A DNA stretch of 37,807 nucleotides from Xenoacremonium recifei (Eukaryota; Ascomycota; Sordariomycetes; Hypocreales; Nectriaceae): the NCBI GenBank assembly GCA_012184525.1, contig WOFQ01000126.1, positions 1-37,807 of the forward strand, in the 5' to 3' direction. The notes under the pieces are model-generated. The model was not told the DNA's origin. It ran no database searches and worked only from the letters and a program-made list of their open reading frames with translations. Position 1 is the stretch's first letter. Every line of letters begins with the position of its first letter. Positions 22,023 through 32,153 of the stretch are shown in pieces. Made by a program: the position numbers and the translations under genes.

Positions 22023-23569
22023 TCATCCTCTATGCCGCTTCATGAGAAAATATAGCGAGAGATATGCGGCAACGCCTGTAAAGCACATTCCACTGATGAC
22101 CCCAAAGCCCATAAGATACTTCGGTGCATCATTAGCTGGGAAAAGATAGGCACCATAGATCTGAGCGAGATTGCCCATAGCATTGACAAAGGCAAGCGAA
22201 ATGGCTCTGATCTCGTCAGGCATAGACGAAAAGGTGACAGAAGCGTAAGAAAGCGAAAGGCCATTTGATGCCCAGAGGCCTGAGGCCATAATGACCAGCA
22301 GGGCATACCGTGCCTTGAAGTTATACACAGCGCAAGTAATAATGGCACAGAGCATAGCAACTGTCATCCAACAACCCAGGATAACGCCGCGCCATTTGCT
22401 TTTTTTGTCGGCAAAGTAGCCCGTGATCGCTGTTGAGAAGAAGGCTATGCCAAAGATAGGTATCGTCATGTATTGTGCCGCTGTAGACTCGTATCCGAGG
22501 CCGTTGACTAGGGTAGGGTAGAAGTATGAGAGTGTTGAAGACCCAACAATAGCCTGCAATGAAATAGAAGTTAGACTCATACAGAAGTCTTGGGAACAGA
22601 ACAATGGGATGATGGGACTGACCATATAACCAACCACAAGGAGCCAGGTCCTCCAGTTGACCATGCTAGCCTTAAACGCCTCCCAGTGACCTAGGTGAGG
22701 GTTATCCTCAGTACGGACACTCTGGGACGCCATTTGCAGTCTGCGGATACACAGCTCCTTCTCCGCAGGGGTGAATTTCTTGTTTGAGGTTGTGGCCGGA
22801 AAATCGGGAAGCCAGAACACGGCGATTACTGCGAAGCCCATGGTTGCAGAACCCTCGACGACAAAGAGCCATCTCCAGCCAGCGATACCGTGGGCATTAT
22901 GCAGACCGCTCGTGATAGACCCAGCTAAGAGGCCACCAAACGCTCCCGATAAGATGGCCGCCGAGATGTAGACAGCAAAGCGTTTGCTTTGCTCCTCCTT
23001 TTTGTACCAAGAGGAAAGGAGCATTAACATTCCCGGAGCGAAGCCGGATTCGAGCATGCCCATGATAAAACGCAGGGCAACGAGGGTGTGGTAATTGGGC
23101 GAGAAGGCCATGCCGATGGTGACGCCGCCCCAGACAAACATGATGCCCGGCAGGTATCGGCTCGGTCGTGTGCGAGTAAGGATCATGTTGGAAGGGACTT
23201 CAAAGACGACATAGCTAACGAAAAAGACAATCAGAGCGATCGAATACCGGTTGGAGTCAAGATTGAGGTCATCCGCCATGCCTGCAATCTTGGCATTGCC
23301 GATGCTGCAGAAGAGTTGAGAGTCATTATTGAGGCTTCGTAAATATCTCGCAAGAGGAGAAGAGGGAAGACTCACTTCGTTCTGTCCATGTAGGAGAGGA
23401 GGTACATAATCCACATACAGGGCAGAATGAATAGGTCAATCTTGCGGACCAGCTTCTTCTCCTCGATGGGGTCAATAGTATCGTGGCCAGTCTCTAGAGC
23501 GGCCAACTCCTTTTCCTGGTCCCCGACATCATCGTGCTCATACATCTGATCCACGTTTTCCTTTTCCAT
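22023..23569 (-). CDS. MFS transporter, anion:cation symporter (allantoate/tartrate permease-like)
   Basis: Three exons (23569-23376, 23304-22623, 22553-22023) give 468 residues, slightly short for a family that usually runs near 490-500. The N-terminus is acidic. Helix 1 ends in YLLSYMDRTNIGNAKIAG, where DRTNIGNA is the hallmark of the ACS family and is formed across the first intron. FEVPSN, RFIMGMLESGFAPG and GWRWLFVVEG are further signatures. The second intron (69 bp) is a multiple of three without a stop. I treat it as an intron because it has GTCAGT, a CTAAC branch and TTGCAG, and because its 23 residues interrupt a helix. ACS carriers move small organic anions such as allantoate, nicotinate or tartrate. 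It is divergent from the dehydrogenase at 24467. Confidence 0.88.
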
Positions 23570-24466
23570 GTTGATGGAAGATGAACAAAAGCCTCAAAGG
23601 CGCTGAAAATGTTGGCGAGGTAGAACGGTGAAGTCTTGACGACGAAAGGCGAAGAGGGCCGATGCTTTTTAGAAAGGACTTCCCTTGGGTGAGACCACGC
23701 TCAGTCATTAAATACTCGAGGGTTCAAACTCCTATGGACTGGGATGCGGACTTGGTCTTGGTACAGGGAGACTGGGTCTCCTCAAACACGCGCCTAGTGG
23801 TCCAATGTGTATGCCAGCTTATTGGCCTTGTCTCGATGCGACACTGCCCGGAAGCACCACGGGACGCCGCTTCGGGCGAGTTTTAGGGAGCCTGGTACGC
23901 TGGAAAGGGGTGAAAATTATGACTCCTATTACGGCCTGGGGACGATCTGGGGAACCAGACTTCGTTCCGGGGCTGTGTGGGGAGCCCCGCGTCTAGACCC
24001 CCGCGCGAAGAAACTATTGCATGAATCGTGATGGTGGGTACAGCCGCGTCTCGCGTCCACACCCAAAATCCGGTGAGCTGCCGCGGCACGCGCCCAGTTA
24101 CATCATCTGATCGTCCTCATCCCTGTCATCGCTCCCGGTATGTGATGAAAACCCCGCAATGGATTTTCTTCTTCCATGCATGCATGCTTAGGACTTTCTG
24201 GAGAAATGGGGGTCACACGCTTCTGGGAGGAATTTTGGGGCTTCTCCATCTCGTGTTGGCTCATACTGCTTCGGGAAAAGTACTATTTTCCTGGCTATCC
24301 AAAGTTAGCAAATATTGCTGCTATTTCTGCTTCTCTCGATACACAATTTCCTTTACATCCGTCGTACTTCAGAGTCCAGTCAAATTTAGTCTGTTTTCTG
24401 CTATTACCTCCGACTCCGAAAATACGTCTTTGGGCATCTACACCTTTGACCAACTTAGAACTCAAG
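23570..24466. promoter_or_regulatory. Divergent promoter with a cluster of CreA-type sites, 897 bp
   Basis: It lies between the ACS transporter ATG and the dehydrogenase ATG. Matches to the Aspergillus CreA consensus SYGGRG are CTGGGG at 23936-23941 and 23947-23952, CCGGGG at 23967-23972 and GTGGGG at 23977-23982. On the other strand, CCCCGC at 23985-23990 and 23999-24004. That is six in 69 bp, where random sequence with equal base use would give about 0.3. The stretch is GC-rich, which raises the chance rate. CTCCGACTCCG lies about 50 bp before the dehydrogenase ATG. Short frames here are noise. Confidence 0.5.
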
Positions 24467-25503
24467 ATGGTTGCTTCATCAGAAAGCAATGGCCAAAGCA
24501 ATGGCCACGCTAACGGCAGCACCAGCATGCCTGACACCCCGAGCAACTTGAGCACACTACCAGGCCCCGACCAGGACTGGAGTATTGGTTTGACTGGGAA
24601 AGTCATTGCCAGTGAGAGACCCCGCCAATATCGTATTGGAGCAAAGTTCAAGGAGTTGCTCGCTAACGAAAACGTCTCCGTGTAGTTACTGGCGCCAACC
24701 AGGGAATTGGACTGGGAATCGCGGAAGTTTGCTTAGCTAACAACGCGGCCTGCGTTTACAGTCTCGATATCTCAGACCCGAGCGAACCCTTTGCTTCCCT
24801 GCTCAAGCGATATCCTGGCAAGCTCGAGTTCCAACACTGCGACGTAACAAGCGAGGAGAGTGTTCAATCTGCACTCGAGACTATCGTGAGCAAGACGGGC
24901 CGCTTCGACGGCATGGTGGCCAACGCGGGTGCTACTAAGCACCAGCCCGCACTGCAGTTCAGCCTCGATCAGGTCAAGAGGTTATTTGAGCTGAACGTGT
25001 TTGGCGCTTGGAATTGTGCCACAGCCGCGGCCAGAATGTTCATCAAGCTTCGCTGCAAGGGCAGCATCGTCTTTACTGCCTCAATGACTTCCTATCGACC
25101 GAATAGGGTGAGTTGAAAAACAGAAAAAGTCCCCGAAAAATTACTCCAAATGTTGAAAAGCTTGAATGACCTACTCTAACTGTCATGATTACAGGCCGCT
25201 CCCTCTGCTCCGTACGGGGGTACTAAAGCTGCCATTCGTAACATTACACACACGTTAGCCATGGAGTGGGCGCAGCATGGAATCCGAGTTAATAGCATTT
25301 CACCGGGATTCGTCAAGACAGCGCTCACATACTACGTCGAGACGTCGCCTGACTGGGATACTAAGATGAAGTATTATGGGGGCATGCCTCGACTTGCACT
25401 ACCACAGGAGCTCGGCGGCGCCTACGTATACCTATTAAGCGACACCGCATCTTACACAACTGGTATTGATATTCCAATCGCTGGAGTCGTAGGCGCCTGG
25501 TAG
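24467..25503 (+). CDS. Short-chain dehydrogenase/reductase (classical SDR)
   Basis: Three exons (24467-24611, 24686-25107, 25195-25503; introns of 74 and 87 bp) give 291 residues. A serine/asparagine/glycine-rich leader of about 40 residues comes first. The cofactor motif T50-G-A-N-Q-G55-I-G57 is created only when the first intron is removed. N128-A-G, the catalytic serine region TASMTS (S181 or S184) and Y196-x3-K200 complete the classical active site; the second intron falls between serine and tyrosine. VNSISPGFVKT and the C-terminal TGIDIPIAG, which usually reads G.D..VDGG, are standard. The best general match is the sorbose reductase or polyol dehydrogenase type. An NADP- or NAD-dependent polyol/ketose conversion is inferred from the nearby kinase, not read from the sequence. 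Confidence 0.9.
24483..24506 (+). repeat. 12-bp tandem duplication in SDR leader
   Basis: Two exact head-to-tail copies of AAAGCAATGGCC encode the repeated S-N-G-Q / S-N-G-H stretch of the low-complexity leader. The 12-bp unit preserves the frame, so it probably arose by slippage and is tolerated. Confidence 0.8.
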
Positions 25504-27677
25504 ATAGAATAGAATGTTGTGATGCTCTTATTCAGAGTTGAAGGTATATAATACAAGCAGGAAGGCAAACATCCATCGGTGAAGACTTTGCGCAAAAGCT
25601 TTGCGTTATACACACCCGTTGACTGCAAATACCATGCACCAATTTTGTTCTATTAGAAAGACAATCCTCCCCGATTGTTGTCCATTTTACGTTCTATCAT
25701 TAATCCTGATTCGCGTGTAGAAGGCGAGAACAAATGGATGCAAAACTTCCGTTACTTACTACAATCACAGGTAGCTTCACTTGCTGTTCTACACTCTTCG
25801 GATACTTGGTCATTGCTAAAGCCTCTCGCCATTTCTTTTTCTACATTTATCATGCCTCATCTCGTGTGGCCTGTGTTTCGCAATCTACTATGACCTTGAT
25901 TTTTGCTGTTGAACTAGAGCTTTAGGGTAGTTCATTAGCAGAGGCGGGTTGGTGGATATGGGAAGCTGCCACATACCAGATCAAAAGTGTATCCTAGCCA
26001 TTCCCAGACCAGGGCCTTGCAAGTTGAGTAGGATGTGCTGTCCGTTTCTTAGGTGACCTAGCACAAAGAAGTTTTTTTCACCCGCGAGTGGTGCTCAAGG
26101 TCCTCTGTTATGGCGGACAAACAACACAATTCAGCGTCATCACCACTGACTGCGATTCGGAATTTTGAGGAGATCTGTTTGATGCCGGGCCTTTGCTCTA
26201 TTTGCTGCTAATATGAATAACAAGCCATTATTTCTGCACCAGAGGTGCCTGTCAGGCGAGGTGCCCGCAAATTTTGTTGCGAGATCTCGTCCCATCGCAT
26301 AGTTTGACTTGCAAGGTTAACGATGCCATTTCTTCCTCATGAAGCTGCCAATTGCTAGGCCCACAAAGCCTTTGTTGGGACCTCACGTCCCCGAAACGAG
26401 GTGGTCAAAGCTTGACAGTCGCGAGACGGTGTTCAAATTGTGGGCAAGGGAGTCCTAACGCGATTTGAGGGGATTCTCAGCGGGTTCGCATTTCTTCTCC
26501 GTCTCTAGTTCAAGTGTCGCTGGACACTACAAGTTCGCGACGGCTGCATATGTTGACCGTGTAGATTCGTCGCCGCATGTAAGCCTGGGTGCTGAGGAAT
26601 TGGCTGGTCTTCCTGATTTCCCAACTTTTCATTGTCAGCTCGTATAAAGTACTCTTACACAAAATGACAGCGACGACGTGAACTGCAAAAATGAACAAGA
26701 CGTGCCGGTTGCTTACGATATTGAGCGTAGCCTTGCTTTCATCGTCGCTGCTGAGTTGAAGTACAGCCCTCTCCTCTCTCATCATCAAAATAACTTTTTG
26801 GGCCATTGTCTTCTTGGACGGCCCTCTTATGAAGGTTACAGCGCATGCTACCCGAATAGACTCAGTCCTTATCGCTATCCATTTCAACCACTCTTAGGAT
26901 GAAAATATTGTCCATCTCGAGACTCACACTCCGTCGCTTGAGAGCACTATGGCAGTCATCAGCCGCTATGATATGAAGGAGAATACAGAGAAGAAAAGGT
27001 TCTCGTAAATGATTACTATGAGGGAACGACAGAAGCAGGACCTGGAAAAATTTAAGGCGGCGAGAATGGAGTGGCAGATACAGAAGATCTGCAAAATGCT
27101 TCAACTACGGAGGAGTAAGTCTATGAAACTATCGCTACAGGGATCGAATTTTCTCGCGTCGGTGTACAGAAACGTGGGTGGGGAACACGGCAAGCCAGGA
27201 CAAGTCTTATACAAATTGTAAGTGAATGGTGCAAAGACGAGCACTACTTCTCCCGTAAGCTGAAGAGGAATTCTGGTCCATTTGCATAGCATCAGGAGGA
27301 TTAGAGAGCGCGTAATGTGTCGAGTACGTGTTTTTTTGCACGCCACCAACGACTTCCCTGAGTGTATAACGAAACGGTGCATCGCGGGCAGTATGTCCAA
27401 AATCTAGGCTGAAAAGCTGGTGCCCAACGACTAGCTCCATCATCTCCCATCATCTAGATCAGAGGCCGTCCAACCTCTGCCTCATGGAATTCATGTAGGA
27501 GGGCGTCAAGGAGACGCAGAAGCTTATGGAATCACAGATGGATGTTTATGGATCAATAGGAAAGGTAGAACAACGGGGAGAATTCTCGAAGAAATAATAC
27601 AAAAACTATATCTCATTTTGTGTGGCTTACGCTCAGTTTCGGGCAATAAATTGCTTCCATATCACTGCAATATCTTC
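25504..27677. other. Gene-empty stretch, 2.2 kb
   Basis: It lies between the stop codons of the dehydrogenase (+) and the second regulator (-). Several frames of 60-125 codons overlap on both strands (for example 26510-26887 on - and 27009-27221 on +), but none has a family signature, and their starts or splice sites do not form a gene. The + frame at 27009 is rich in charged residues and could be a relic. An octamer GAGGTGCC is repeated near 26242 and 26258. This may be a lost gene or simply long 3' flanks. Confidence 0.45.
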
Positions 27678-29704
27678 TTAGCTGTGAGTCCCCGCAGTTT
27701 CTCTATCAACCTTTGCCCATTCGCGCCGAAGGTCATCTCTCCAGACAGCTATAGGCGTCCAACCAATACGTTCCTCACAACGTTGCATTAGCGAGATGAC
27801 AGCGTCGCGCCGGACTTGGTCCTGGACACACAGGCCCGCGCCGTAGAGGCACTGCGCGGACAGGATCTGACAGCCCTCGTCCTTCAGCTCCATGGCAATA
27901 CCGCATATCGTCTCCACGGCGCTTGTTAATGTCTTCTGCATGCGTAAGAAACCCGTAAGTCCTGCCCGATGTGGGCTGTGCAAAGTAAGCAGAACCTGGG
28001 CGAAACTATACGCTTGTAGGGCAACGCCAAAATGCGGCGGATGCACCCAGAGCGGCGTGAAGATATCGCTAGCCTCCTTGGGAGTCGGCAAAGTATTGTA
28101 CTCATCGCCTAGGCACGCCTTCCATTGATCCATCTTAGCTAGCAGCTCCTCTCGGCTCTTCTGCTGCTGTATTGTTATTCCTGGATCTGCCATTCCGGCC
28201 TCCTCCGTCTTGCGTGACTGTGCACTGTAGTTAACCGCCTGAGACAATAGATAGATGGCACGGTCCGCCAGCTCGTGTTTGTCTAGCTCGTGGACGTCCT
28301 TGACCGGTCTCCAGAAGCTGAGGCACGATCGCTTCTCCCTGAAAGCGGCCCATATATCTTGGCTCAACCACGCCCACCATACACTCTGTCTCAGGCCACC
28401 GCAGCCGCCGTCGACATCTTGAGATCGCTGGATCCAGAATACTCCCTTGAGGTGCCGCTGCCAATTACCCGAGCCATCTGATTCGTCTAGCATCTCGTAT
28501 GTTGAAATCACGATAGCCGTGGCGAGTAGCTCCTCTGAATGCGTATAGCTACTGTACGTCAGAGCTTTTCGTATGTAATGTAGTGTTTCGTAATAGTACT
28601 GGATCCACTCGTCATCCTCTTCATTCTCCTCTGGGTTTGGGGAGCGGGTAGTAATGTCTGCATTGATTCCGAGGCCCCTGGATCGATGTTTGGCGGCCAA
28701 AGCCAGTATAGCCTTCATCAACCCTGGATTCTTCAGTGCCAGATGGATGGCATAGGACGAAAAGTGCCTCTGGGAGTCGCAGACCTCCAACCAGTGCGCA
28801 CACCTCTCAGTAAAGTGTCGGAATAGGATGGCCTCGTGCTTAGACAGCACCACGTCGCCATTAGATTGCCATGCCTGTCGCTCAGACTCGGGGTCCAGGT
28901 TTTCAGGTAGCTGGGCCTGCCCGTTAAGAAGAGCCGGGGACACGTGAGCAGAAAGAGCTGTCAGGCGCTTCAAGCCTGGGTCAAGTCTCTCGCCTGCAGG
29001 GCTAGGAGCGAGCGAAAAGCCACTGTCAGCCTGAGCAGCGTCGTTGGCTAGCAGGTCTAGCCACCGGGTGGAAGCAAGATCGGCAGACCACTTCTCGTAA
29101 GTGACCGTGTCTGGGGAGAACCCCTGGCGAAAAGCGTCCTGCGTGCGCAGGCCTAGATCCCGGGGCGAAAATCCCTGAATGGAGAGGCCGGTGCTCGCCG
29201 GCGAGTGCGACGGTGGATGCTGCGGCGGTTGGTCCAATTGCTGGACACAGCTAACTTCGTTCGTTGCATCCAGCAAAAGGCCTGCAGAGGCTGCGGCGTG
29301 GGAGCCTAGACTGGGCGAGTGGGATACCCGGGCCTCATGAGTACTCCTCGCCGCTTGCTGATCGCTATTTAGCTGTAGACGGCTGCTGTTGGCATTGTAA
29401 CTATCAGGTGAAGTGGCCACATGGGACGCGACGGTAAACGCCTCAAGGTTGGATTGGGCTGGGACGTCCTGGAGAAAGACACAGTGCCGCGACGATACGG
29501 TGCAAGGCCCACAGATAGGTTGTTTTTCGTCGCATTTCTTGTGTCGCTTTCTGCAGGTCAAACTGTTATCGTCAATTAGCTAGACGCGCGACCAGACACG
29601 CTGGGCCCTTGACTTACGTACCATCCAGTTTTTGTCCGCAGGCCTTTGCCGCGGGGCTTGCGTGCGCGTGCCTTTCGTGCCGTGTTCCCTGCACTGAGAT
29701 CCAT
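27678..29704 (-). CDS. Zn2Cys6 fungal transcription factor, likely module B regulator
   Basis: Two exons (29704-29622, 29562-27678; intron 59 bp) encode 655 residues. The first exon supplies the ATG, a basic leader (ARKARARKPRGKGLRTKTG) and the first base pair of the first zinc cysteine. The cluster is C28-x2-C31-x6-C38-x6-C45-x2-C48-x6-C55 with the RKRHKKC core common to the Fungal_trans_2 group. A long serine/glutamine-rich linker follows. The C-terminal half holds HFTERCAHWLEVCDSQRHF, NPGLMKAILALAAKHRS and YYETLHYIRKAL, typical of that ligand-responsive domain. A start at the second exon would lose two zinc ligands. It is transcribed divergently from the DAK-family kinase through a 586-bp shared promoter, so it is a good candidate for regulating that gene and the SDR/transporter pair. 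Confidence 0.9.
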
Positions 29705-30290
29705 GCTTCACATCGCCGTTGCCGCCTCGTGGGATTGCCGATGGTATGAGTGGGTAGGAAATGAAGAGTTGACGCGAGACGCAGCAAGCACTCTTACGGG
29801 GTGCGGGGGTGGAGAGCATTATCTGCTATCCTGCCTCCTCAAGAGCCGAGGAACAATGGTTATGGGGTAGGAGAGTACGACACTATTGGCTAATCACTTA
29901 CGGAGTAGAAATGGCGCGTCTCGCGGTACGCCCATCCCTTTGGCCTTGTCAGCGGAGAGATTCCGTCTATCCGTAGGCTTCTCCACCTTTTCTCCGTGAA
30001 CGGAGTTCGCGACTCGGGGTCGCAAGTTTGACTCGAGACGAGTACCAAGAGAAAGCAAGCATCGTTATTCCGCGCGAAGTGCCACAGCCCTCGAACGTAA
30101 TGGATCTTGATCACGCTTGGAGTCATAAATCAGCGACCGCAATACGTAGTTGTAGGAGAGAAGACCCTCCATTTGACCTCGTCAAGGACCTTGCATCATC
30201 TACAGGCCGAAGGAAAGGGGAATATCAGGAACCCCCATATGACAGGCTTTGCATCGGCAGCATAACCGCAATCTGTACCCCGTCACCGTC
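29705..30290. promoter_or_regulatory. Divergent promoter between regulator and kinase, 586 bp
   Basis: This gap serves both outward-facing genes. GCGGGG (29803-29808) directly followed by GTGGAG (29809-29814) gives two adjacent matches to the CreA consensus, about 100 bp before the regulator ATG. CTCCGTGAACGGAG (29992-30005) is a 6-bp inverted repeat around GA with CCG-N4-CGG symmetry. ACGGAGT also occurs at about 29900, and a CGG-N7-CCG pair at 29953-29965. These are possible sites for the adjacent Zn2Cys6 protein. The functions are inferred. Confidence 0.45.
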
Positions 30291-32153
30291 ATGTCCACTA
30301 AGCACTATTTCCCAGAGACTGCGGTCAACACGCTGGTTCCGAGATCATTAAGAGCACTTGTGGCTGCCAACCCTCACCTTGCACTGGACGAGATCAATCG
30401 CGTCGTGGTTCATGGGCACCACGACCCGTCGACCGTCAGTATCATCTCAGGCGGCGGCTCTGGTCACGAGCCGGCATGGAGCGGCTACGTCGGTGAAGGC
30501 CTACTATCCGCGGCGGCCTGCGGCGACGTCTTTGCTTCTCCGAGCACAAAACAAGTTTTGGCGGCAATGCAGCATGCGCCTTCGAGCAAAGGCCATATCC
30601 TGTTCATCACAAATTACACCGGCGACCGCCTACACTTTGGTCTGGCGGCTGAGCGAGCCAGGGCAACTGGACTGAGCTCCAATGTTGCCATCATCGCCGC
30701 TACTGATGATGTGTCAATCGGACAGAGTAAGTCCAGCCGGGTTGGGAGGCGCGGGATGCCTGGCCATATCTTCGGTGAGTTGGTTCCTTTTCACGTACTC
30801 ATGAACTCATACTTACTACTTTCACAATCAGCAATGAAGGTCATATCCGCAGCGGCGGCGGATAATTGGTCGTTTGAACGATGCGTCTCTATCGGCCGTG
30901 CCCTCAATGACCAGACAGTATCGATTGGCACAGCTTTGGATCACTGCCACGTTCCCGGCAGACAGCATCAATCTCTCGCAGATAATAGTTGCGTTGTCGG
31001 CGCGGGTATCCATAATGAACCGGGACAGCAAATTTTAACGCCGTTGCCTTCAGTCAGTGATGTGATTGAAAGATGTTTGAAGTTGCTTTGCGATCAGAGC
31101 GATTCCGACAGGGCATTTGTCAAGTTTGAGGCTGGCGACGAGGTCACCCTACTCATCAACAACTATGGAGGCCTTTCTACGCTCGAGCTTTATGCCCTAA
31201 CGGATGAAGTTCAAACAAAGCTTGCTTCGACCTACAATATCAAGCCATGCCGCACATTTGTTGGGGCTTTTGAGACATCTCTCAATGCCCCTGGCTTCTC
31301 CATCTCCCTGTGCAATATTTCTGCCACCGAGAGACAATGCAGCGTACCAACTGCCCGGCTTCTTCGCCTCCTAGACCGGCCAACTACAGCAGTTTCCTGG
31401 CCGAACATCATTCCACACAACTCTGACCCCCATACAACTGACATCAGGGGCCTTACTGGACATGGTCAAGCGGCTAAAAATGATGCCACCCTAAGAGTCT
31501 GTCCATCCATCCTCGAGGCAGCCGTAAAATCGGCTTGTCAGAGTGCTATTGAAGCCGAACCGCAACTCACTAGATGGGACCTCATCATGGGCGATGGGGA
31601 CTGCGGCGAGGCGGTGAAGGGGCTTTGTGAGTCTGTGCTGCGACTGGTAGAAAATGGTGTTGCAAATAATGGCTGTGTGCTTCAATTCCTTGATTCGCTC
31701 ACTATTGCAGTTGACAGCATGGGGGGGACACTGGGTGCTATTTTCGGCATTCTGCTATCGGCTTTCTATTCTGCCCTACGTAATGCATCGACTCAAGCAT
31801 CTACTACCGCTCCAATAGCCCAACTCTATGCTACCAGTCTAGCCACGGCTGTCGATTCGCTTAAGACACACACAACGGCGAGGGAAGGCGACCGAACGGT
31901 CATGGATGTGTTGATACCTTTCTCAGATGTCTTCCAAAGATCTGGAGACTTCGCATCAGCTGTCGAGACTGCGGGAAAAAAAGCAAAGGCGACTGGACTT
32001 CTCACGGCGCGCCTAGGCCGGGCAAGTTACGTAGGCGAGGCGTCTAGCCAGATGCTACCAGACCCCGGCGCTTGGGCATTATATGAGATACTCTGGGGGT
32101 TCTCAAGGGGTTTGAATATACCTGTGGAAAGGGTAGACAGTGGTAATATCTGA
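30291..32153 (+). CDS. Dihydroxyacetone-kinase-family (DAK) ketose kinase
   Basis: Two exons (30291-30774, 30832-32153) give 601 residues, typical of single-chain ATP-dependent DAKs. The N-terminal DakK half has SGGGSGHEP (53-61) and GYVGEGLLSAAACGDVFASPS. GAGIHNEPG contains H222, which aligns in context with the histidine that binds the substrate carbonyl covalently. The C-terminal DakL half has MGDGDCG (414-420), the Mg-ATP loop, then DSMGGTLGAIFGI, GDRTVMDVLIP and LGRASYVGEAS. All key motifs are intact, so it should be active on dihydroxyacetone or a related ketose such as erythrulose. The 57-bp intron is a multiple of three without a stop, so retention would add 19 residues inside the domain; removal gives HIFAMKVISAAAADN, which fits the family. 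An upstream in-frame TTG is not a credible start. Confidence 0.92.
   Translation: MSTKHYFPETAVNTLVPRSLRALVAANPHLALDEINRVVVHGHHDPSTVSIISGGGSGHEPAWSGYVGEGLLSAAACGDVFASPSTKQVLAAMQHAPSSKGHILFITNYTGDRLHFGLAAERARATGLSSNVAIIAATDDVSIGQSKSSRVGRRGMPGHIFGELVPFHVLMNSYLLLSQSAMKVISAAAADNWSFERCVSIGRALNDQTVSIGTALDHCHVPGRQHQSLADNSCVVGAGIHNEPGQQILTPLPSVSDVIERCLKLLCDQSDSDRAFVKFEAGDEVTLLINNYGGLSTLELYALTDEVQTKLASTYNIKPCRTFVGAFETSLNAPGFSISLCNISATERQCSVPTARLLRLLDRPTTAVSWPNIIPHNSDPHTTDIRGLTGHGQAAKNDATLRVCPSILEAAVKSACQSAIEAEPQLTRWDLIMGDGDCGEAVKGLCESVLRLVENGVANNGCVLQFLDSLTIAVDSMGGTLGAIFGILLSAFYSALRNASTQASTTAPIAQLYATSLATAVDSLKTHTTAREGDRTVMDVLIPFSDVFQRSGDFASAVETAGKKAKATGLLTARLGRASYVGEASSQMLPDPGAWALYEILWGFSRGLNIPVERVDSGNI

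Noticed and set aside
26510..26887. 125-codon minus frame as a gene
   Set aside because: It starts at TTG, has no recognisable domain, and has overlapping frames on both strands.
29580..29819. Minus frame of 79 codons as a separate gene
   Set aside because: It overlaps the first exon of the Zn2Cys6 regulator in another frame; the regulator model explains the zinc cysteines.
30249..30290. Upstream extension of the kinase start
   Set aside because: It would start at TTG; the ATG at 30291 gives the usual DAK N-terminus.
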